Positions 55,421 to 63,513 of a stretch of DNA of 64,000 nucleotides are shown one piece after another (the stretch's first letter is position 1; each line of letters opens with the position of its first letter). The notes under the pieces are model-generated. The model was given only the letters and a program-made list of their open reading frames with translations, ran no database searches and had not been told where the DNA came from. Made by a program: the position numbers and the translations under genes. This stretch comes from Glaciecola sp964446865 (lineage in GTDB: Bacteria > Pseudomonadota > Gammaproteobacteria > Enterobacterales > Alteromonadaceae). The stretch lies in contig CAYURD010000001.1 in the NCBI GenBank assembly GCA_964446865.1, forward strand, positions 1 to 64,000, in the 5' to 3' direction.

Positions 55421-55443
55421 GTAAGAAGTCATCAGCGCTTACT

Positions 55444-55475
55444 AAAAACCCATCAATTTGATGGGTTTTTTATTT
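55444..55475 (+). terminator. Rho-independent terminator after porin gene
   Basis: AAAAACCCATCAA pairs with TTGATGGGTTTTT across a very short loop, followed by further T on the plus strand; the mirror sequence also serves queA on the other strand. Confidence 0.85.
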
Positions 55476-55501
55476 TCCGACTAAAAATATCCAGTACAAA
55501 C

Positions 55502-56545
55502 TTAGACATGTTTCGAAATAAACATGGCATCTCCATAGCTAAAAAATCTATATTCGTGATGTATAGCCTGATCATATGCACTCATTACATATTCTTGTTT
55601 TGCGAAGGCACTTATTAGCATCATTAAGGTTGATTGCGGTAGATGAAAATTTGTCAGCATACAATCCACCACCTTAAAATTAAAACCAGGGTAAATAAAT
55701 ATGCTTGTATCTGAAATAAACTCTTCAATCAATCCATTTTCGGTGGCGTGAGCGGCCGATTCTAAAGACCTAACCGATGTAGTGCCTACTGCAATAACGC
55801 GTTTGCCTCTATCCTTTGTTTGCTTAACTAAATCAGCAACCTCTTGCGTGACTTCAGCATACTCTGCATGCATGTGATGATCTTCAATGTTATCAACTCT
55901 TACTGGCTGAAAGGTACCTGCACCAACATGCAATGTCACAAAAGCAGTGTTTACGCCTTTGTCTTTGAGTGCATTTAAGATCTTATCGTCAAAGTGCAAT
56001 CCTGCTGTTGGCGCGGCAACTGCGCCTGGTTTTTTGTTGTAAACGGTCTGGTATCTTTCTTTGTCTGAGTCTTCGTCAGGTCTATCAATATAAGGCGGCA
56101 GTGGCATGTGACCATATTCTTCTAACAGGTCAAACACGTTTTTTTCTCCATCATGTAAAAACTCAATGTGAAAAAGAGCGTCTTTACGCCCTAGCATAAC
56201 GGCTTCTAACCCGCCCTCAAGACTTAATTTATTACCCGGTTTCGGCGCTTTACTTGCCTTTATGTGCGCTAGCGCAGTGTTGTCACTGAGGACTCTCTCA
56301 AGCAACACTTCAACTTTCCCACCTGTCTCTTTATGTCCAAAAAGCCGCGCAGGTATAACACGAGTATTATTAAACACAAGTAAGTCACCAGGTTCGAGCA
56401 TTGAAACGATATCAACAAATTGTTTATGTTCTACGCTGCCATCATTTCCATTTAAACTCAGCATTCTAGAGGCGGTGCGCTCTGGCGCAGGGTACTTAGC
56501 AATCAAATGCTCGGGTAAATCAAAGTCAAAATCTGTAATTTTCAT
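55502..56545 (-). CDS. queA: S-adenosylmethionine:tRNA ribosyltransferase-isomerase QueA
   Basis: QueA adds the ribosyl part of SAM to preQ1-tRNA to form epoxyqueuosine. The 347-residue protein starts MKITDFDFDLPEHLIAKYPA, four codons inside the longest frame, and contains LVFNNTRVIPARLFGHK, AAPTAGLHFD, VTLHVGAGTFQPVR, and LTNFHLPQSTLMMLISAF. It is normally next to tgt. Here a peroxidase, PstS-like protein and porin intervene. Confidence 0.96.
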   Translation of the reverse strand: MKITDFDFDLPEHLIAKYPAPERTASRMLSLNGNDGSVEHKQFVDIVSMLEPGDLLVFNNTRVIPARLFGHKETGGKVEVLLERVLSDNTALAHIKASKAPKPGNKLSLEGGLEAVMLGRKDALFHIEFLHDGEKNVFDLLEEYGHMPLPPYIDRPDEDSDKERYQTVYNKKPGAVAAPTAGLHFDDKILNALKDKGVNTAFVTLHVGAGTFQPVRVDNIEDHHMHAEYAEVTQEVADLVKQTKDRGKRVIAVGTTSVRSLESAAHATENGLIEEFISDTSIFIYPGFNFKVVDCMLTNFHLPQSTLMMLISAFAKQEYVMSAYDQAIHHEYRFFSYGDAMFISKHV

Positions 56546-56642
56546 AATAGTTGGCACATTTAGTTAAATTAAGTTAGCGCTAGTTTCTGCCTGTTTTTTA
56601 GGCTGTTTTTAGGTATTTTTCTGCATAACATATATTAGCTTA

Positions 56643-56758
56643 CATACCCTGATTCTCGTGCAATTGAGCGTAAATTGAAATAACATTTTACCATCAATTC
56701 GACATCTCCCTAATGTCAACCTATTGCCCGACAAACATTTGTCGGGTTTTTTTTGTTT
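56643..56758 (+). ncRNA. Candidate small RNA ending in an orphan terminator
   Basis: CCCGACAAA-CA-TTTGTCGGG (56727-56746) is a perfect hairpin followed by eight T, a strong Rho-independent terminator of the kind found on Hfq-binding sRNAs. No ORF lies upstream on the plus strand, since queA is on the minus. A possible -10 (TATATT, 56631-56636) would give a transcript of about 115 bases. The -35 match is poor, so existence and start are uncertain. Confidence 0.35.
56727..56758 (+). terminator. Strong orphan Rho-independent terminator
   Basis: A 9-bp GC-rich stem with a 2-base spacer, followed by TTTTTTTT and GTTTAT. It has no coding gene directly upstream on its strand. Confidence 0.88.
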
Positions 56759-57021
56759 ATTGAAGCGTGAGCTTGTTGGTTAACGCCTATGCTTTTGGTT
56801 ATGGCTTTTGATCTCCCAGGCTTTTGGTCATCCCTAATCCCGTCGGATAATAGTAAGAAAGGCGTTAGTGTTTAGATCACCTTGCAAGTTCTCTTTCTGT
56901 GTTTTTAAATAGTAGATTTATCCTTAAAACGGACCACTTGAGTAAATTATTCTGCATGACACACTTGTATTTTAAACGATTCTTTCTCACACTATCGTCA
57001 TAAATCAAAGGAAAACACTAC

Positions 57022-58089
57022 ATGATGTCTCCATGGATAAAAGTTCGTAAAATAATGGTGCAGTATTTTACCAGCATGCGTTGGTATGTGGTTACCGCCA
57101 TGCTGTTGTTTTATGCAATATCAAGCTATGGTCTGCTATTTTTAGCGGGTGAAGAAGGTTTATTAAATATTCATGACTATGTTTATTGGCTAATAGTAAC
57201 CGGCTCAACGGTTGGCTACGGCGATATGTCACCAAGCACTGTTGCAGGCAAATGGATAGTGTCGTTATATGTAATTCCTATGGGCTTATCTATTTTTGCA
57301 CTCGTATTAGGGCGAGTTGCAAGCTGGGTGAGTCGGCAATGGCAAAAAGGAGCAAAAGGTTTGAATACGCTTAACGTAAGTGGTCACGTTTTAGTGATTG
57401 GCTGGAATGGCAAACGCACCGAACAGTTGATTAAGTTATTACTGATTGAAAAACAACACCTCGTCGATAACCCAGAAATAGTGTTATGTGTGCGGGCTGA
57501 TATTACCAACCCTTTTCCGGCCGACATTGAATTTGTGCATGTTGACTCGTTCAGTAAAGACGATGATATGGATCGAGCATGCGTCGCCGCCGCCTCAACT
57601 ATCTTAATTGATAATCCTCATGATGATATGACGATGACAACGGCCTTGTATTGCTCTAAACGCAACCCCGACGCTCATAAAGTTGCTTATTTTGATGACG
57701 AAGGCTTAGTGGGCTTGTTACAACAACATTGCCCTGAAATCGAGTGTACGCCTTCTGTTGCCGTCGAAATGTTGGCGAAATCAGCTTTTGACCCCGGTTC
57801 AAGTATGCTTCACCACGACCTGCTTGATGTCCATGAAGGTCAAGCACAGTTTTCATCGACAATACCTGCAAACGCCGAACAAATAAGTGTTAAAGCACTG
57901 TTTTATCAATTAAAAGTTCAATACGATGCAATATTTATTGGCATTGCCAGCAATCACGATATTCATAAAATAGTCGTTAATCCACCGCTTGATGCCATGC
58001 TTAGCGCAGGTGATAAAGTTTTTTATATTGCGGAGCAACGGATCAACAATATTGATTGGCAAAAATTTAGCGCCGCCTCTGCAGACTAA
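57022..58089 (+). CDS. Potassium channel with RCK/TrkA-N domain
   Basis: The 355-residue protein has two membrane helices (about residues 19-42 and 79-101) flanking a pore loop with the K+ filter TVGYGD (about 63-68), the two-helix channel layout. A TrkA-N-like Rossmann domain follows (GHVLVIGWNGKRTEQLIKLL, about 118-240) and a further regulatory part (about 270-345). RCK domains open such channels in response to ligands. AAAGGAAAA precedes the ATG pair. It is monocistronic by position. Confidence 0.9.
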   Translation: MMSPWIKVRKIMVQYFTSMRWYVVTAMLLFYAISSYGLLFLAGEEGLLNIHDYVYWLIVTGSTVGYGDMSPSTVAGKWIVSLYVIPMGLSIFALVLGRVASWVSRQWQKGAKGLNTLNVSGHVLVIGWNGKRTEQLIKLLLIEKQHLVDNPEIVLCVRADITNPFPADIEFVHVDSFSKDDDMDRACVAAASTILIDNPHDDMTMTTALYCSKRNPDAHKVAYFDDEGLVGLLQQHCPEIECTPSVAVEMLAKSAFDPGSSMLHHDLLDVHEGQAQFSSTIPANAEQISVKALFYQLKVQYDAIFIGIASNHDIHKIVVNPPLDAMLSAGDKVFYIAEQRINNIDWQKFSAASAD

Positions 58090-58138
58090 GCGGATGTTAA
58101 CGAATTACAATCACTTACAATTTATCCTGTGTTTTATG

Positions 58139-58168
58139 GTGACAAAATAGCCAATATCTGCGTAAAAT
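58139..58168 (+). promoter_or_regulatory. Probable promoter of the VC0807-family gene
   Basis: GTGACA (58139-58144) and TAAAAT (58163-58168) are separated by 18 bases. The ATG at 58167 overlaps the -10 element, which argues for translation starting at the GTG at 58200. Confidence 0.5.
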
Positions 58169-58199
58169 GGCGGCCCGTTGTAGCAGTAGAGTATTATCA

Positions 58200-58898
58200 G
58201 TGAGCGAACAAGAAACGAAAAAACAGCAGTCAGGTTTCTTTGGTAACCTAATTTTCAATATTGCCATCCCTGTGCTTATTATGACTTATGGCAGCTCTGA
58301 GGAATACCTTGGGCCAGCATGGAGTGTCGTGCTTGCACTCGCCTTTCCGCTTACTTATGGTTTAATCGAGTTAAAAAACACTAAAAAGGTCAATTTGTTT
58401 TCAGTGCTAGGGATCGTAAGTGTATTGCTTACAGGCGGCATTAGCTTACTCAAACTCCCAGCTGAATACATGGCAATCAAAGAAGCCGCTATTCCTGCCG
58501 CAATTGGTTTAGCGGTGCTCATCACTCAGTTTACTAAAAAGCCCTTAGTCAAAGCCTTAATCCTAAACGATCAACTTATTAATTGGGATAAACTCAACGA
58601 GCGCCTTGCCGAAAAAAACGCTGAAGAAGAGTTTAATGGCAAAGTCGCGGTCAGCTCTTACATCGTCGCTTTTTCTTTTTTCTTGTCTTCTTGCCTTAAC
58701 TACGGCTTGGCAAAATGGATATTAGTGTCGGAGCCTGGCACAACTGCATACACAGAAGAACTTGGACGCATGACGGCATTAAGTTACCCGGTTATTGTTA
58801 TTCCAAGTATGATTTTATTGGTCATCGCACTTGTGTATTTGTTTAAGCAAATCGCGAATGTCACCGGTGAGCCTGTTGAAGAGTTTATGCAAGAATAA
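58200..58898 (+). CDS. VC0807-family membrane protein
   Basis: The 232-residue protein has about six hydrophobic segments (NLIFNIAIPVLIMTYGS, WSVVLALAFPLTYGLIEL, LFSVLGIVSVLLTGGISLL, IPAAIGLAVLITQF, SYIVAFSFFLSSCLNYGLA, YPVIVIPSMILLVIALVYLF). It matches the VC0807 (DUF3159-like) family of unknown function, known from Vibrio and relatives. I choose the GTG (VSEQETKKQQ) because the longer ATG start would lie within the promoter. It converges on the alkaline phosphatase gene, 11 bases apart. Confidence 0.75.
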   Translation: MSEQETKKQQSGFFGNLIFNIAIPVLIMTYGSSEEYLGPAWSVVLALAFPLTYGLIELKNTKKVNLFSVLGIVSVLLTGGISLLKLPAEYMAIKEAAIPAAIGLAVLITQFTKKPLVKALILNDQLINWDKLNERLAEKNAEEEFNGKVAVSSYIVAFSFFLSSCLNYGLAKWILVSEPGTTAYTEELGRMTALSYPVIVIPSMILLVIALVYLFKQIANVTGEPVEEFMQE

Positions 58899-58909
58899 GC
58901 AATCACTCC

Positions 58910-60316
58910 TTAATTTGCTCTTTCCAACAGCGTAAATATTTTATCGGCTAAATCCGTGTTATTTTGATTACCTTCAAACATTTCAGCACTTGGCCCAAAA
59001 GCAAACACGTCAACATCTTCACCGGTATGGCCTGATGTTGTCCAACCGGTATTAGTGCGAGCATCCACAATACGCTTTAGCACGGCTTGGATGGGGCGAG
59101 GCTCCATCTCTGGACTTATCACATCAAGGGTCGCAATCTCGCCTTCGTTTAACGCAAAGCCAAACATCTCTGACACATAAGCCCCCTTGTCTTCCTGCTC
59201 GTTAATTTCCTCAGCCATCACGCCAACTGACTTTTTAAAGCCTTTAATAAAGTCAGGCTCCCATCTGTAATCGCCATTTGCCCCTATTGTTAAACCACCA
59301 GTGCTATGGTCAGCGGTAAGTATCACAAGCGTATCAGGATGGCTTTTCGCGTATTCGTGTAAATATTCCATCGTTTTTGCTAAATCATGCATTTCGGCCA
59401 TAGCCCAAGCGATGTCATTCCCATGACCCGCCCAATCAACTTGACTCGCTTCTAGTAATAAAAAATAACCTTTGTCATCTTTATTATTGGCCAAATAAGG
59501 CACAATAGCTTTGGTCATCGTAGTTAGCCGCAATGGATCGTCATCATCAAGTGCTCTTGGCAGGCTATCGTCACCAAATAAGCCAAGCACTGGCACATCA
59601 CTTTGAATGCTATCGAGTTGTTGGTACTGACTGATATATTGATATCCATCATTCACAAATTCATCTACCAAATTACGGTCGTCACGCATAAAGTAATTTT
59701 GCCCGGCTCCCAACATAATGTCGGCAAGATGTTCGCCATTTATCCTATCGTCATAAAAACTATCGGCGATTTGTGCGTAATTACGTCTGGCTTCGTTCGC
59801 CACCATATATGCAGCTGGGGTAGCGTGCACAATATGTGAAGTCGCCGCTAGGCCAGTCATCATGCCAAGCTTATGTGCGCGATGTAACACGGTTTCTACG
59901 GCTTCTCTGTTGGTGTCTACGCCTATTGCGCCGTTATATGTTTTAATGCCCGCAGCCATGGCGGTAGCGCTTGCTGCCGAGTCGGTAATTAAGCCACTTT
60001 CTTCGTGCGGATACGTGCGAGATGTGCCCACGTGAATTTGATCAAAAATAGTGGTCTCTTTCTCGGGTGTATTTGGATCGTCAGCAAAATAACGATAAGC
60101 ACTCACAAAAGCGGGTCCCATGCCATCTGCAACCACCATGATAATATTTTTAGGCGCACGCTTATCGTGCAATATGATCTCTTGTTCAATGCTTACTTTT
60201 GAACCTTCGCTCTGCTTGTTATTTTTGCTGTGGACAACAACGCAGCCACTGATAATAATACTGAGTCCGCTTATCACGGTTAGCAAACTTGCTTTTTTTA
60301 AAGAATTTCTTGCCAT
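58910..60316 (-). CDS. Alkaline phosphatase, lipoprotein form
   Basis: The 468-residue protein belongs to the PhoA-type alkaline phosphatase family. The nucleophile Ser is in ITDSAASATAMAAGIKTYNG, metal ligands are in MVVADGMGPAF, VDWAGHGNDIAWA, LILTADHSTGGL and a distal TSGHTGEDV. A lipoprotein signal ends LSIIISGC (Cys near 24), so it is anchored in an envelope membrane. I start at MARNSLKKAS, preceded by AAGAGA; upstream residues in the longer frame look non-coding. It would release phosphate from organic esters in the periplasm. No Pho box is seen. Confidence 0.9.
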   Translation of the reverse strand: MARNSLKKASLLTVISGLSIIISGCVVVHSKNNKQSEGSKVSIEQEIILHDKRAPKNIIMVVADGMGPAFVSAYRYFADDPNTPEKETTIFDQIHVGTSRTYPHEESGLITDSAASATAMAAGIKTYNGAIGVDTNREAVETVLHRAHKLGMMTGLAATSHIVHATPAAYMVANEARRNYAQIADSFYDDRINGEHLADIMLGAGQNYFMRDDRNLVDEFVNDGYQYISQYQQLDSIQSDVPVLGLFGDDSLPRALDDDDPLRLTTMTKAIVPYLANNKDDKGYFLLLEASQVDWAGHGNDIAWAMAEMHDLAKTMEYLHEYAKSHPDTLVILTADHSTGGLTIGANGDYRWEPDFIKGFKKSVGVMAEEINEQEDKGAYVSEMFGFALNEGEIATLDVISPEMEPRPIQAVLKRIVDARTNTGWTTSGHTGEDVDVFAFGPSAEMFEGNQNNTDLADKIFTLLERAN

Positions 60317-60510
60317 GTTTTTCTCTTTTAATATGGTTGACCCTAAGAAGTATACACACAATCTGGGCGCTATTGATGACTCTTCTTGCTCTTTTCCTTT
60401 ATTGTAAGGCTGTCGCACAACGCTGCATAAAACATTGCGCTGACAAGGTTGTTGTATGCCTTGTCAGCGACTATCTTGGTGTCGCGAATCTGCCCTAATT
60501 TCGTATCGCC

Positions 60511-60570
60511 CAGCATACCCCAGAATAGCCCAGCTTAGCCCAGCTTAGCCCAGTCTATCCTAGCTTAGCG
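60511..60570. repeat. Six tandem copies of a 10-bp unit at the secF2 stop
   Basis: Units are CAGCATACCC, CAGAATAGCC, CAGCTTAGCC (twice), CAGTCTATCC and TAGCTTAGCG. The last unit contains the secF2 stop codon, so the array is an expansion directly downstream of the gene end. Confidence 0.88.
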
Positions 60571-61545
60571 AAGTTTTTCTTGTGCAATGTCGTTTCTCAA
60601 CTTTATTTTATCAAGGTAATAATCAAATTTAAGACCCAGTATGATGGGTAGCGTCGCTGCGATACTAATTGAAGATAACGTACCCGCCAGCACACCAACA
60701 AATAAAGCGACCGAAAAACCAAACAAAGGTTTACCCGCTAATAAGCATAGGCAAGCAACAGTAATAAGCGTAGTACCCGATGTAATTGCCGTACGCATCA
60801 ATGTTGACTTTATTGCTAAGTCGACAATGTTATTAAGTAGCATGGCATCTTTAATGTCCTCATTGATATCAGGCTTAGCGGCAACTACTGACGCTCGTTG
60901 CATTAATAACTCTCGTATCCTGTCCCCAATCACAATCGAATCATTTAAAGAGTAGCCAATAATGGCCAATAATGCCGCTAACACGGTTAAATCAAACACA
61001 AAATCAAACATAATAAAAAATATAAGTACAATCAACACATCGTGAACCAGTGCAACAAGCGCGCCTAGTGCCAATCTCCACTCAAACCGCAGCGCAACAT
61101 ATAGCATTACCATCAGTGCGGCCACTAACATCGCCACACTGCCCTTTTCAATCATCTGTTCGCCCACTTGGCTACTTATATAATTGCTATCAAGAAGCGT
61201 TAGCTCAGTGCCTAAACTCTCGCTAAGCGCTTGTAAGCCAAGCCCTTCGGACGTAGCATCGCTAAATTCATGCATCATCTCCTCTTGAGCGCGCAGGGTC
61301 CATCGAGTACCTTGCTGCGCCCCGTTCACTCTTATATTGGCTGCAAACATTTCATTAAGCGAATCTTGCATTACCTGCTGACTAATTGCCTGCTTACTCG
61401 AAAACTCAATTAAATAGCCTCCGGTAAAATCCAATCCCATATTTACGCCTTTTCCGCCAACAGCCATGCTGGCAATAAGCATTATAAAAAGTGATAAGTA
61501 GCAGGCTAATTTTCTAATCTTTGTTAATTTTGTAAAAATATTCAT
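60565..61545 (-). CDS. Second SecF paralogue (SecF2)
   Basis: The 326-residue protein is a full SecF with six helices, VNMGLDFTGGYLIEFSS after the first one and IGYSLNDSIVIGDRIREL with the functional Asp and Arg. It differs from the primary SecF throughout and carries a short insertion after the conserved Arg (QRASVVAAKPDINEDIKDAM). Its ATG overlaps the secD2 stop (ATGA), giving coupled translation. It belongs to the regulated or reserve SecDF set discussed with the upstream gene. Confidence 0.93.
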   Translation of the reverse strand: MNIFTKLTKIRKLACYLSLFIMLIASMAVGGKGVNMGLDFTGGYLIEFSSKQAISQQVMQDSLNEMFAANIRVNGAQQGTRWTLRAQEEMMHEFSDATSEGLGLQALSESLGTELTLLDSNYISSQVGEQMIEKGSVAMLVAALMVMLYVALRFEWRLALGALVALVHDVLIVLIFFIMFDFVFDLTVLAALLAIIGYSLNDSIVIGDRIRELLMQRASVVAAKPDINEDIKDAMLLNNIVDLAIKSTLMRTAITSGTTLITVACLCLLAGKPLFGFSVALFVGVLAGTLSSISIAATLPIILGLKFDYYLDKIKLRNDIAQEKLR

Positions 61546-63410
61546 GCGCCTTGCTCCCTACAATCAAAAGCATTAAAAATACGCGTTAAGGTACGCGCAA
61601 CAAACACACCAGAAAACAAACTCGTCAATATTCCTAGACTAAGGGTGATCGCAAAGCCTTTTATGGGTCCGTTGCCCATCGCATAAAGGATGAGAGCGCA
61701 GATCAAAGTGGTAAGGTTGGCATCTAATATAGTGGTGAGCGCTTTTTTATAAGCCGCTTCGCTAGCAAGGCCGAGGCGCTTCACATGCTTGGCTTCCTGC
61801 TTTATTCTTTCAAACACCAATACGTTTGTGTCAACTGCCATGCCTACGGTTAATACCAAACCAGCAATCCCAGGCAAAGTTAATACAATGCCAGGTAAGC
61901 ATGCCATTAACCCTAGTAAACATACTAAATTAACAAGTAAAGAAGCGTTAGCAATAACACCAAGACGTCGATACCACATAAGCATAAACGTCATGGTCAA
62001 ACCAAGCCCAATTACGAGCGCGGTAAAGCCTTTAGAGACATTCTCAGCGCCAAGGCTAGCGTCTATTGTTCTGCGCTCTTCAATCGATATTGGGGCGTTC
62101 AGTGAACCGGCCCGAATTAGCGTAGCAAGTTCTTTTGCCGCTTCGGGGCTTGGCATATTGGTGATGCTAAAGCGATTGCCTAGATGCGTTTGAATAGTGG
62201 CAACATTAATGACAGTGCTGTGTTTTTGTAACTGATTTGCTTGGCCGCTGTCGTTTTTATACTCCGAAAGCACAGTGACCATTGGCTTACCAATATTGTC
62301 TTTAGAAAAACGCGACATGAGTTTGCCGCCTTGTGAATCGAGTAGCAAGTTAACGATGGGTAGACCGTTTTCGTCGACACCTGCTGATGCACTGTGAATA
62401 TTAACACCAGCAAATATAGGTTTGCTGAGAATATGAACCGCCTGACCAGCATGATTGTAAAGCGTTTGAGTAGCATCAAACATTGCTTTGTGATAATCAC
62501 CTTGAGTATTTGCCATCGCATAAACACCAAGCGTTGCCGTTGATCCAATGATTTTTTGAGCTTGTGCTGGGTTTTTAATTCCCGGTAACTCTATTCGAAT
62601 TTGATGTGCGCCTTGCCTAAATACCGCAGCTTCAGTAATGCCTAAAGACGCTATGCGAGTTCGCATAATGTCGAGCGATTGCTGCATCAATTGTTGGGTA
62701 AATAAAGCTTGCTGCTTAGGTAAAAACGCGAGTACCAAGCGCTTGTTGTTTTTATTAAGTACTTGCAGCGCATCAAATTTCTGCAGCAAATTAACTAACT
62801 CAGTGGATTGCTGTGGATTTAGATGTTCTATGACAATGTGGCCTTGCTCTGTTGACGCCACCTTTATACCAAACAGGCGCTGTTGCTGAATGCTTTGTTT
62901 GAGTTCATTCACAAAGCCTTGCATCCTCTCTTGCAAAGCTACATCAATGTCGACTTGCAAGACAAATAATACGCCGCCATGTAAATCTAAACCAAGTTTT
63001 ATGGGTGTAAAACCTGCTTTTGTTAACCAAGTAGGGCTGCTTTGCCGTTCTTCAATTCGAAGTGTGTAATCGCTTGTTAAATGGCTTCGAACGGTATCAC
63101 GAAGCTTATGAACGCCGTATTGCTCACTCATTGATTTAATGACAATTGATTTGGCAACAAGTGAATTCGATTTTTGATTAGGGTTTATTTGTGTTGTTTC
63201 AGTCGATATGCTGATTGGGAGGCCACCCAGACTTTTACTTAACTCAGTGACTAAAGACAAGGCGCCCGATGGCAAGTCCTTTTCATTTGTTTTGGTTTCT
63301 ATTACAAGCACTTGGTGCGTACCATAAAAACTTGGCAGCGCGCTTAATGATAAAACTAAGGTGACAAGTACAATTAGCATGACATGCCATACATTTATTT
63401 TTTGTTTCAT
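61542..63410 (-). CDS. Second SecD paralogue (SecD2)
   Basis: The 622-residue SecD has the N-terminal helix (about 7-27), the P1 domain (KLGLDLHGGVLFVLQVDI near 113-130; PIVNLLLDSQGGKLMSRFSK) and five C-terminal helices with AGLVLTVGMAVDTNVLVFERI. All core motifs are intact, so it should be functional. It is more diverged than the primary SecD and lacks an adjacent yajC. Its ribosome-binding region is weak (AAAGAAA-like) and lies in a stretch able to pair with the mRNA just after the upstream stop codon. Vibrio alginolyticus likewise has two SecDF sets, differing in coupling ion. Confidence 0.93.
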   Translation of the reverse strand: MKQKINVWHVMLIVLVTLVLSLSALPSFYGTHQVLVIETKTNEKDLPSGALSLVTELSKSLGGLPISISTETTQINPNQKSNSLVAKSIVIKSMSEQYGVHKLRDTVRSHLTSDYTLRIEERQSSPTWLTKAGFTPIKLGLDLHGGVLFVLQVDIDVALQERMQGFVNELKQSIQQQRLFGIKVASTEQGHIVIEHLNPQQSTELVNLLQKFDALQVLNKNNKRLVLAFLPKQQALFTQQLMQQSLDIMRTRIASLGITEAAVFRQGAHQIRIELPGIKNPAQAQKIIGSTATLGVYAMANTQGDYHKAMFDATQTLYNHAGQAVHILSKPIFAGVNIHSASAGVDENGLPIVNLLLDSQGGKLMSRFSKDNIGKPMVTVLSEYKNDSGQANQLQKHSTVINVATIQTHLGNRFSITNMPSPEAAKELATLIRAGSLNAPISIEERRTIDASLGAENVSKGFTALVIGLGLTMTFMLMWYRRLGVIANASLLVNLVCLLGLMACLPGIVLTLPGIAGLVLTVGMAVDTNVLVFERIKQEAKHVKRLGLASEAAYKKALTTILDANLTTLICALILYAMGNGPIKGFAITLSLGILTSLFSGVFVARTLTRIFNAFDCREQGA

Positions 63411-63419
63411 AATTGATTT

Positions 63420-63513
63420 CTTTATTTCGTGTGCGCTTAAGCCAGCGCAATTGACCGTGCTTCGGTAATGTCCGAAGATAAATTAAATTGAATACTACGG
63501 TGCTGAAATAAAG
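63420..63513 (-). promoter_or_regulatory. Potential mRNA structure masking the secD2 ribosome-binding region
   Basis: On the minus-strand mRNA, CUUUAUUUC (63513-63505) begins immediately after the upstream stop codon and is perfectly complementary to GAAAUAAAG (63428-63420), which ends 9 bases before the secD2 ATG. The bases between contain two smaller hairpins: CUUCGG/CCGAAG (63477-63460) and UGCGCU/AGCGCA (63449-63432). Formation of the 9-bp pairing would hide the start region. A ribosome halted at the upstream Gln codon (63525-63523) would cover the first strand. Confidence 0.6.

Larger units (their letters stand above)
56546..57021. other. 476-bp intergenic region with an unassigned plus-strand terminator
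   Basis: It contains the queA promoter region (minus) and the upstream region of the channel gene (plus). The only structured feature is a strong terminator at 56727-56758 with no gene in front of it. From 56760 to 57021 I see nothing further. Confidence 0.6.
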
